This document shows, piece after piece, positions 1-4,992 of a DNA stretch of 9,080 nucleotides; positions within the stretch are counted from its first letter, which is position 1; each line of letters starts with the position of its first letter. The stretch lies in assembly GCA_937896015.1 (NCBI GenBank), contig CALBLR010000467.1:1-9080 (forward strand), read 5' to 3'. The position numbers and the translations under genes were made by a program. The notes beneath the pieces were generated by a model. That model saw nothing but the letters and a program-made list of their open reading frames with translations. It was not told where the DNA came from and did not search any database. The stretch comes from an uncultured Prevotellaceae bacterium. Its GTDB lineage: Bacteria; Bacteroidota; Bacteroidia; Bacteroidales; Muribaculaceae.

Positions 1-19
1 CACTCTCCACACCCACGGC

Positions 20-1030
20 CTACTTCTGCTTGCCGCTGATGTCGAAGTTGAGCGTCACGCCGTCGGCGGCCACGTTGAGTGTCACAGGGCAGCCCTCAAT
101 CATCGGGAAGTTCTGGTGGCCTATGTGGCCGGCGGGGAAGTCGTAGCACACGGGAATGTCGAGGTCGGCAATGTAGCGGTGAATCATGTCATACATGTCG
201 TCATAGCCCTTCACCGCATTGTATTCGGTGAACTTGCCCACTATCAGGCCCTTGATGTGGCTCAGCACACCGCGTATTTTGAGCAGGTGCAGCATGCGGT
301 CCACACTGTCGTAGCGCTCACCCACGTCTTCGATGAAGAGCACCACGTCGTGCGACTTGAGGAAGTCGCGCGTCAGGAAGTCGTAGTCGCTCTCGGCCAG
401 GCCGCCATACACACTCATGTTGCCGCCCACCAGAATGCCGCGGGCCGTGCCCGCGTGGTTGTACTTGTGGGCCGGAATGCGGTAGCTTGGCATCTTGCCC
501 AGCAGCAGATTGTGCAGGGCGCGGCAAGTGGTGTCGTTGCCGCCGCCATAGCCCAGCGGGCCGGCCATGTTGGCGTGGATGCTCATGTTGCCGGCACGCA
601 CCTGCGCGCTGTGCAGGGCGGTGATGTCGCTGTAGCCTATTATCCACTTGGGGTGCTTTGCGAACTCCTCAAGCGGAATCTCGCACAACAGGTGCACCGA
701 GCCATAGCCGCCGCGCGAGCACAGAATGGCCTTCACCGAGGGGTCGCGCAGTGCCCACAGCAAGTCGGCCTTGCGCTGCTCAATGGTGCCGGCAAAGCCT
801 GTGCTGAGCCGCTCGAGGGCATATTTGCCCTTCACAGGGTTGAAGCCCCAGCGCTTGAGCACATTGTAGCCTGTGTCGACCTGCGCAGTGTCGATTGCGC
901 TGGCCGGGGTGATGATTGCAATCTTGTCGCCCGGCTTTAGAAAAGCCGGAGCCTTGATTGCGCTGCCGGCCAGCAGCGACGCCGCGCACATTGCGGCAGC
1001 CGCCATGAGTGATATTCTCTTGTTCATCAT
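20..1030 (-). CDS. Exported LD-carboxypeptidase-like serine peptidase (family S66)
   Basis: This 336-residue protein matches peptidase family S66, whose members (LdcA, MccF) cleave L,D or related amide bonds in murein peptides or peptide-nucleotide antibiotics. Visible landmarks are the start of the fold (LKPGDKIAIITPAS, 31-44), the SRGGYG motif (105-110), the nucleophile motif GYSD with Ser134, the IEDVGE motif with Glu234, and GH with His302 followed by the usual N-x-P context. Together these give the complete Ser-Glu-His triad of the family. The N-terminus (MNKRISLMAAAAMCAASLLAG) looks like a signal peptide ending near residues 22-27, so the enzyme probably acts in the periplasm, whereas classical LdcA is cytoplasmic. 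Two ATG codons stand in tandem at the start and no Shine-Dalgarno is visible, which is normal for Bacteroidetes. The family call is firm; the choice between murein recycling and immunity-type activity is open. Confidence 0.9.
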   Translation of the reverse strand: MMNKRISLMAAAAMCAASLLAGSAIKAPAFLKPGDKIAIITPASAIDTAQVDTGYNVLKRWGFNPVKGKYALERLSTGFAGTIEQRKADLLWALRDPSVKAILCSRGGYGSVHLLCEIPLEEFAKHPKWIIGYSDITALHSAQVRAGNMSIHANMAGPLGYGGGNDTTCRALHNLLLGKMPSYRIPAHKYNHAGTARGILVGGNMSVYGGLAESDYDFLTRDFLKSHDVVLFIEDVGERYDSVDRMLHLLKIRGVLSHIKGLIVGKFTEYNAVKGYDDMYDMIHRYIADLDIPVCYDFPAGHIGHQNFPMIEGCPVTLNVAADGVTLNFDISGKQK

Positions 1031-1065
1031 ATAAAGCGTTTAATCAGTTTTTTCATCATTGCACG

Positions 1066-1097
1066 CAAAATTACACAAAAAAGCCGATGCCCGCAAA
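1066..1097 (-). promoter_or_regulatory. Bacteroidetes-type promoter for the S66 gene
   Basis: Read on the minus strand there is a TTTG (1097-1094), exactly 20 nt, then TAATTTTG (1073-1066). This fits the TTTG / TAnnTTTG promoter of the Bacteroidetes primary sigma factor. The -7 box lies about 36 nt upstream of the ATG at 1030, giving a 5' leader of roughly 30 nt. The -33 box sits inside the loop of the terminator of the upstream gene. Confidence 0.75.
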
Positions 1098-1102
1098 CGG
1101 CT
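1077..1102 (-). terminator. Rho-independent terminator of the His/Pro-rich gene
   Basis: On the minus strand AGCCG (1102-1098) pairs with CGGCT (1086-1082) across an 11-nt loop, followed directly by six T residues (1082-1077). It starts 50 nt after the stop of the gene at 1152-1595. The stem is only 5 bp, so termination may be partial, and the S66 promoter overlaps it. Confidence 0.55.
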
Positions 1103-1151
1103 GCGCCGCGCGGGTCACCGGCTGTGTGGCGGGTGTGCGTCGATGTGAATG

Positions 1152-1595
1152 TCAGTGATGGCGCAGACGGTAGTGGCCGCCGCGCCCGTGAGCCAGGCGG
1201 CGGTGCTTGCAGAAGCGGTTGAGCTCGGCGCGGGCGGCCTTGCGGCGCAGCCCGGTGAGGCGGCAATAGTCGTCAACGCTCATCTCGCGGCCGTGGCGGC
1301 GCATAAACGATATGGCCAGGTTGAGCCTGTTGCTGGCACCTGAGCCAATGACGAGCGAAAACGACGTGCTGTTGCCTCCACCGTCATGGCCGTGATAGTG
1401 CGGCGGTTCGGGTGGCGCAGGTGGAGGCGGAGGAGGCAACGGGCGCTCCATGTGTGGAGGTGGCGGTGGAGGGCCGCCGTGATGATGGTGTCCGTGGTGC
1501 GGGCCGCCGGCTGCGGCTGTGCCGCACGCCAGTGCCGTGATGACTGCAAACGCTGCTATGCGCTTTGCTTGGGAGGCTAACAATTTCGTTCTCAT
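1152..1595 (-). CDS. Secreted His/Pro-rich protein with winged-helix-like C-terminus
   Basis: I do not recognise this 147-residue protein as a named family. It begins with a signal peptide (MRTKLLASQAKRIAAFAVITALACGTAAA, cleavage probably after residue 29). A low-complexity region follows with a His cluster (HHGHHHH, about 33-39), two proline runs of six residues each, and a further HYHGHD stretch. The C-terminal ~50 residues are different in character: GREMSVDDYCRLTGLRRKAA, then RAELNRF...RLAHGRGGHYRL. That spacing resembles the winged helix at the end of some Fic proteins (D-Y-x-x-L-T-G, A-x-x-x-L, G-x-G, Y-x-L). A DNA-binding fold behind an export signal would be odd, so it may be a repurposed or merely similar helix bundle. 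The start is taken at 1595, not the ATG at 1682, because a good Shine-Dalgarno and the signal peptide both fit it. The His cluster could bind metal; that is inference. Confidence 0.7.
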   Translation of the reverse strand: MRTKLLASQAKRIAAFAVITALACGTAAAGGPHHGHHHHGGPPPPPPHMERPLPPPPPPAPPEPPHYHGHDGGGNSTSFSLVIGSGASNRLNLAISFMRRHGREMSVDDYCRLTGLRRKAARAELNRFCKHRRLAHGRGGHYRLRHH

Positions 1596-1602
1596 AATCT
1601 GG

Positions 1603-1609
1603 TCTCCTT
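1603..1609 (-). promoter_or_regulatory. Ribosome binding site fixing the start at 1595
   Basis: AAGGAGA on the minus strand lies 7 nt before the ATG at 1595. It is the only clear Shine-Dalgarno in the window and decides between this start and the in-frame ATG 87 nt further upstream. Confidence 0.75.
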
Positions 1610-1789
1610 CACTATTAACGGTTAGTAATCTGTTTTGCCCCTTTTGACTGACGTCCGCAGGAAAGGTTAAACGTAGCGCCATCCGATTTGTGTTTCTTTA
1701 ACTACATTGCGCACAATGGCTGCCCCGCACGCAATGCCGCAGACGTACAAAATGCACTCCCACAAAAAGCAAATTCCGCTCAAGAGCAA

Positions 1790-1820
1790 CGGCAAAAGTA
1801 TGTTATACAACATATTGCCG
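1790..1820. repeat. Bulged 12-bp stem-loop in the divergent intergenic region
   Basis: CGGCAA (1790-1795), AAG bulge, TATGTT (1796+3 to 1804), ATAC loop, AACATA (1809-1814), TTGCCG (1815-1820): twelve pairs broken by a single 3-nt bulge. A T-rich tract follows on the plus strand (CATTTTCTTGTTTTTT). It lies about 20 nt upstream of a predicted plus-strand promoter and between two divergent genes. It could be an operator, an RNA structure or a terminator of an unseen transcript; the sequence does not decide. Between 1596 and 2131 I see no convincing gene. Confidence 0.6.
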
Positions 1821-1838
1821 CATTTTCTTGTTTTTTGC

Positions 1839-1870
1839 TTTGCTTTTGTAAAATTATACGATTACCTTTG
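1839..1870 (+). promoter_or_regulatory. Bacteroidetes-type promoter for the secreted 528-residue protein
   Basis: TTTG (1839-1842), 20 nt, TACCTTTG (1863-1870) is an exact fit to the TTTG / TAnnTTTG pattern with the same spacer as the two minus-strand promoters at 1066 and 4840. Transcription would begin near 1876, giving a leader of about 255 nt. The first leader segment can fold (GTTGAA 1876-1881 with TTCAAC 1895-1900). No promoter of similar quality was found closer to the gene. Confidence 0.6.
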
Positions 1871-2081
1871 CTGCTGTTGAAGATGTTACTACAGTTCAAC
1901 GGTTATTTTTTGTATTGTGGACCTCTACCCACGTTCTGATTAAAAGACAGTTTGAATTACTTTTTGAGCTTAAGTCTATTTTTTCTGTTACTTGCGTAAA
2001 ACCATTCTCCAAAAAGTAGTATCAGCTAAGGCTCCACAATGGTGCATTAACTGAGACGCTGACGCATCTACCTCTGCCCCA

Positions 2082-2096
2082 CTTCACTGTGTGAAG
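2082..2096 (+). other. Leader hairpin upstream of the secreted-protein gene
   Basis: CTTCAC (2082-2087), TGT loop, GTGAAG (2091-2096): a perfect 6-bp stem ending 35 nt before the ATG. The following 35 nt are A-rich with no Shine-Dalgarno, the usual Bacteroidetes initiation context. A role in translation control is possible but unproven. Confidence 0.4.
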
Positions 2097-2131
2097 GAAA
2101 GCGGAATATAAACATAATAAAACTCACGAAT

Positions 2132-3718
2132 ATGAAAAGAAGAATTTACGCAGTAATGGCAGTCTGCACACTGGCAGCAGGCACGGCCCAGGCCGTGACA
2201 GTCGACGACCTTTTGCAGCATGGCGGCAATGCCATTGAAATCGCCTACGGCAACCACCGGCAGCAATCGCTGCACGACAATGTGAACGGACTGGTGACCA
2301 TTGAAAAACTGAACGACAGCACCGTGGTGCTGAAAAATTTCCTCGGAATTTGCGATGTGCCCTTCATACTAAAAGGCGACAGGCTGGTGATGGACCGCAC
2401 CGACCTGTCCTACAACACCACCAACGTGCTGCGCCTCACCTCGCCGCAATATGCCGTGGTGGCTCTCACCCCGCAGCAGGCCGAGGACGACTCATACTAC
2501 GACATCGACGGGCTGCGCTACAGCTCCGACGAGATAAAGGGTGACGGAGGCGAATACACCATCACCTTCAACATGCCCGTGAAGATCGAGTGCTTCAACG
2601 GCAGCAACGGACGCTACTTTGAGGCAATGCGGGCGTGGAAAAACCGCTACACCATAGAAGTGTTCAAGCCCAACGCCAACGTTGCCGACTACAACAAGAC
2701 GGCAGGCCAAAGCCGCACTTACGGAGCAAAAATCGCATTTGAAGGCAACTCCGGCAAGTTTGCGATGGTAAACTTCGGCGCCAGGGGCTACGGCATAGAG
2801 AATTATATGGTTGACAGCACCCTGTGCAGCCGGCTCAACAAGTTGACTGGCACATTCGACCGAGCCAGCGGCAAGGCATGGATGGACAGCCAGCAGCTGG
2901 CCAGCGACCTCAGCCCGATGACCGACTACGGAACGGTGGACGTCTACCGCCTGTGCGGCATCGACACCGCTTCGGGCTCGGCACGGCAGCAGGTGGAAGG
3001 CACAGTGCGCTTCAGCGGCCAGCACCACACCGGCACATCGGCTTGGGTGACCGACGGAGGCGACTGCCGCACGCTGGAAACCGCACAGCTGGAATTCAAC
3101 CCCTGGAGCGCCTACTGCGACGAGCTGGGCAGCACAGGCAGCCAGCCAGTGGTGACCGACACACGCATCACAGTGCCCGAGCACGATGTGACCCTCGGCA
3201 TCAAATTCACCGACGCCGTGGGGCGCGCCCCCATTGGCAGCAGCCAGATAAGCGTGGAGGCATCGTGGAAGGCATTGGCCAACGAGTGGCTGGTGGACAG
3301 CTACGACCTGCTGATGGTTGAGGGCAACCCAATTGAGGCCGCCGACGTGCAGCTCGACAAGGCAACAACCGTGGCAAGCGGCATAGCAAAAAACGACGAT
3401 GGCCAATACACAGTGAACGCCACCGTGGCTTCACACTTCGTCGATGACTTTGGCACGCTGCCACGCTACACCATGATGGTGCGCGCCAACTACGACCCGG
3501 CCACCGGCCTCACCCCCACCCTGCACTGCCTGTGCACAGTGGACATGCTCACCACCATGACGGGAGTTGACAATGTGGAGACAGCCAAGGAAGTGAAGAG
3601 CGTGACCTACTTCAACGCTGCCGGCGCCGTGGTGCCGCAGCCGGTGGCAGGCGGCGTGTATGTGAAAGTGACCACTTACACCGACGGCAGTCGCGCCACA
3701 GTGAAAACAAGAAACTGA
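2132..3718 (+). CDS. Secreted protein of unknown function with C-terminal Bacteroidales module
   Basis: The 528-residue product starts with a clear Sec signal peptide (MKRRIYAVMAVCTLAAGTAQA, cleavage about residue 21). The body has no transmembrane segment and reads as beta-rich, with alternating hydrophobic strands and many Thr, Asp and aromatic residues; I recognise no catalytic motif. The last ~40 residues (YFNAAGAVVPQPVAGGVYVKVTTYTDGS, then R-x-T-V-K) resemble the short C-terminal module seen on many Bacteroidales surface and secreted proteins (pattern Y-x-N-x-x-G, G-V-x-V-x-V-x-T-Y-x-D-G). That module is broadly like type IX sorting domains, but its role outside classical T9SS bacteria is unclear. 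The start is well supported: the signal peptide begins at the first ATG after stop-rich, AT-rich DNA. It is probably monocistronic, with its own promoter upstream and hairpins after the stop. Periplasmic or cell-surface location is inferred. Confidence 0.85.
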   Translation: MKRRIYAVMAVCTLAAGTAQAVTVDDLLQHGGNAIEIAYGNHRQQSLHDNVNGLVTIEKLNDSTVVLKNFLGICDVPFILKGDRLVMDRTDLSYNTTNVLRLTSPQYAVVALTPQQAEDDSYYDIDGLRYSSDEIKGDGGEYTITFNMPVKIECFNGSNGRYFEAMRAWKNRYTIEVFKPNANVADYNKTAGQSRTYGAKIAFEGNSGKFAMVNFGARGYGIENYMVDSTLCSRLNKLTGTFDRASGKAWMDSQQLASDLSPMTDYGTVDVYRLCGIDTASGSARQQVEGTVRFSGQHHTGTSAWVTDGGDCRTLETAQLEFNPWSAYCDELGSTGSQPVVTDTRITVPEHDVTLGIKFTDAVGRAPIGSSQISVEASWKALANEWLVDSYDLLMVEGNPIEAADVQLDKATTVASGIAKNDDGQYTVNATVASHFVDDFGTLPRYTMMVRANYDPATGLTPTLHCLCTVDMLTTMTGVDNVETAKEVKSVTYFNAAGAVVPQPVAGGVYVKVTTYTDGSRATVKTRN

Positions 3719-3743
3719 ATTAATGCCACATAGCGCCACGGCA

Positions 3744-3772
3744 GTGCCGCGGCACAGACACACGATTTTTTT
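3744..3772 (+). terminator. Palindrome plus T-tract after the secreted-protein gene
   Basis: GTGCCGCGGCAC (3744-3755) is a perfect 12-nt palindrome starting 26 nt after the stop. It can also pair within a longer GCCaCGG...CCGcGGC stem from about 3735. Seven T residues follow at 3766-3772, some 10 nt after the stem, so it is an imperfect intrinsic terminator. Confidence 0.45.
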
Positions 3773-3784
3773 ACCAAGCAGCCG

Positions 3785-3829
3785 ATAGGCCTCCGCGCAC
3801 GCCACAGCAGTGCACGGAGGCCTATTTTC
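3785..3829 (+). terminator. Strong 11-bp stem-loop terminator
   Basis: ATAGGCCTCCG (3785-3795) pairs perfectly with CGGAGGCCTAT (3815-3825). The loop contains a further GCAC (3797-3800) / GTGC (3810-3813) pairing. The plus strand continues TTTCC, so with the last paired T there is a four-T run. It is the most stable candidate to end the transcript of the gene at 2132-3718. Confidence 0.65.
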
Positions 3830-3866
3830 CTTGCCAAGTGGCATGCCGGGGGCACTGAAAAAGCGG

Positions 3867-3975
3867 CAATCCCGGAGGGATTGTATATGCGTAGGCAGGT
3901 ATGCAGCGTAGGCGCAGCCGACGCGAAATGCCTGCTAACAGTCCACCCAAGCCACGCATTCCAAAGGAATGCGAC
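3867..3975 (-). repeat. Left repeat unit of the inverted element
   Basis: Read on the minus strand it runs: GTC + GCATTCC-TTT-GGAATGC hairpin (3972-3956), GCAGGCATTTCGC (3935-3923), a short internal stem (3924-3906), CTGCATACCTGCCTAC (3906-3891), GCATAT, then a CAATCCC-TCC-GGGATTG hairpin (3883-3867). All hairpin stems are perfect 7-bp pairings with 3-nt loops. It is about 12 bp shorter than the right unit, mainly in the internal stem. Confidence 0.75.
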
Positions 3976-4035
3976 CACTGCACCTTGCAATGCATCGCAA
4001 CGCAATAATCAGCATATCAGCAGAATCCGTATACT

Positions 4036-4156
4036 GTCGCATTCCTCTGGAATGCAATTGTGCAGGCGGCAACAGCGCAGGCATTTCGCACGGACTTCGC
4101 TATCGCTACGCCCGTGCTGCATACTGCCTACACATATTTTATCCCTAACGGGATAA
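4036..4156 (+). repeat. Right repeat unit of the inverted element
   Basis: In plus orientation: GTC + GCATTCC-TCT-GGAATGC hairpin (4039-4055), GCAGGCATTTCGC (4077-4089), internal stem GCACGG/CCGTGC (4088-4093 with 4112-4117), CTGCATACTGCCTAC (4117-4131), ACATAT, then a TTATCCC-TAAC-GGGATAA hairpin (4139-4156). It matches the left unit block by block in the same order, so the two are copies in inverted orientation. Confidence 0.75.
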
Positions 4157-4221
4157 TGTCGTCCTCAATTTTATGGGATACAACACAAACGCCATACTTT
4201 TTCAGTGCTTTCGTCACTGTA

Positions 4222-4263
4222 AATGCAGGGCTGGATTCCTCGATTGAAATCCAGCCCTGCATT
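4222..4263 (-). terminator. 16-bp perfect stem-loop downstream of the nitroreductase gene
   Basis: AATGCAGGGCTGGATT (4222-4237) pairs perfectly with AATCCAGCCCTGCATT (4248-4263) around a 10-nt loop. It begins 30 nt past the stop of the nitroreductase gene. Neither strand has a long T-tract after it, so it may stop or stabilise transcripts from either side rather than act as a textbook intrinsic terminator. Confidence 0.55.
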
Positions 4264-4292
4264 ATAACGGCCGTTGCTTTTGCTATGCCAAT

Positions 4293-4814
4293 TCACTTCA
4301 CATAATGCACATATCCCGGCTTGCGGGGTGCAGGCTTGGGTGCGCTGTGCAGGGGGTAGCCCACCACGCAGTGGCCTATGCCCTCATAGTCGCCCTCGAT
4401 GCCCCACTCCTTGAGCAGAGCCTTACCCTCGGGCGAGTCAAACTCCTCCTTGGCGCGGTGAATCCAAATGCCACCGAGGCCCACTGCGTGGGCAGCGTTG
4501 AGCATGTTGCCCATCACCAGCGAGCCGTCGTAGACGTGGGTGGGCACACTGCGGTCGGCAAGCACCACCAGCACCACAGGGCCGCCATAGAAGGGGTCGA
4601 TGCCGGTGCCAAGGAGTTTGGCATTGAAGGCCGAAAGGCGGTCGCGCACGTCCTTGCGTGTGACGCACACTATCACTGGCGACTGGCTGCCGTGGCCGGT
4701 GGGGGCATAAGTGCCTGCCTTGATGATTTCGTCGATAAGCTCTTGCGGCGGCATGTCGGGCTTGAAGCCGCGGATGCTGCGCCGCGTAATCATGTTTTCT
4801 ATAATCTCGTTCAT
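4293..4814 (-). CDS. Nitroreductase-family FMN oxidoreductase
   Basis: At 173 residues this is the usual size of the small Bacteroidales members of the nitroreductase superfamily, homodimeric FMN enzymes that move electrons from NAD(P)H to nitro compounds, quinones or flavins. Visible motifs are TRRSIRGF (10-17; the Arg/Ser cluster contacts the FMN phosphate), the APTGHGSQSP loop (37-46), the helix from D96 (DGSLVMGNMLNAAHAVGLGGIWI), and VGYP near 151-154. The start at 4814 is the first ATG after a good promoter and leaves a leader of about 19 nt without a Shine-Dalgarno. It is transcribed alone: the secDF terminator lies upstream and a 16-bp stem-loop downstream. There is no signal peptide, so it is cytoplasmic. 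The physiological substrate cannot be read from sequence. Confidence 0.9.
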   Translation of the reverse strand: MNEIIENMITRRSIRGFKPDMPPQELIDEIIKAGTYAPTGHGSQSPVIVCVTRKDVRDRLSAFNAKLLGTGIDPFYGGPVVLVVLADRSVPTHVYDGSLVMGNMLNAAHAVGLGGIWIHRAKEEFDSPEGKALLKEWGIEGDYEGIGHCVVGYPLHSAPKPAPRKPGYVHYVK

Positions 4815-4839
4815 AATATCTGTGCTTTTTATACCAGTG

Positions 4840-4871
4840 CAAAATTACTGCAAACACACCTTATGCGCAAC
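4840..4871 (-). promoter_or_regulatory. Bacteroidetes-type promoter for the nitroreductase gene
   Basis: On the minus strand GTTG (4871-4868), 20 nt, TAATTTTG (4847-4840). The -7 box is identical to that of the S66 gene and perfect to the TAnnTTTG consensus; the -33 box has TTG. The ATG lies 25 nt after the -7 box. Confidence 0.7.
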
Positions 4872-4893
4872 ACTCGCCGGCGCGCACGTGCGC

Positions 4894-4936
4894 AAAAAAG
4901 CGATGCCCGCTCACACATGAGGAGAGCAGGCATCGC
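4894..4936 (-). terminator. Rho-independent terminator of secDF
   Basis: On the minus strand GCGATGCC (4936-4929) pairs with GGCATCGC (4907-4900), and after one mismatch GCTC pairs with GAGC on the inner side. Six T residues (4899-4894) follow immediately. It begins 57 nt after the secDF stop and separates secDF from the nitroreductase promoter. Confidence 0.85.
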
Positions 4937-4992
4937 CACGGATATTTATGTTTTATTATTACTTGCGTTTTGCAGGGCTTGCGGCGCGGCAA

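Larger units (their letters stand above)
3852..4208. repeat. Inverted multi-hairpin (REP/MITE-like) element with 12-bp inverted ends
   Basis: The ends are GCACTGAAAAAG (3852-3863) and its exact reverse complement (4197-4208). Inside are two copies of one repeat unit in opposite orientation, separated by ~60 bp. Each unit consists of a GCATTCC/GGAATGC hairpin on the inner side, a 13-bp block GCAGGCATTTCGC, a variable internal stem, a CTGCATAC-TGCCTAC block, and an ATCCC/GGGAT hairpin on the outer side. Open reading frames across it simply read through palindromes, so it is noncoding. No transposase is present in the window, so if mobile it would need help in trans, for example from a REP-associated tyrosine transposase; that is inference. 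It could alternatively be a structured RNA or a fixed interspersed repeat. Confidence 0.75.

Noticed and set aside
116..940. Long plus-strand frame opposite the S66 gene
   Set aside because: It is the antisense of a well-supported gene; GC-rich codon bias keeps the opposite frame open, and the product has no recognisable motif.
1524..1526. Cys24 of the His/Pro-rich protein as a lipoprotein site
   Set aside because: The residues before it (A-L-A) do not fit a lipobox well, and a signal peptidase I site after AAA five residues later is better.
1668..1675. TACGTTTA as a -7 box for the His/Pro-rich gene
   Set aside because: It has one mismatch to TAnnTTTG and there is no TTTG at the expected distance upstream, so it is too weak to annotate.
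1688..1939. 83-codon open reading frame on the plus strand
   Set aside because: It crosses the bulged stem-loop and a consensus promoter, lies in AT-rich intergenic DNA, and its product has no domain or start context.
2041..2056. GGTGC followed by CTGAGA, resembling the 5' half of a TPP riboswitch
   Set aside because: The matching 3' half (ACCTGAT-type segment) and the enclosing stem are not visible, and the downstream gene has no thiamin link.
2492..3406. 304-codon minus-strand frame inside the secreted-protein gene
   Set aside because: It is the antisense of a gene with a signal peptide and proper start context; the product has no family features.
3881..4156. 91-codon open reading frame inside the inverted element
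   Set aside because: It reads through several palindromes of the repeat; its composition is that of noncoding repeat DNA.
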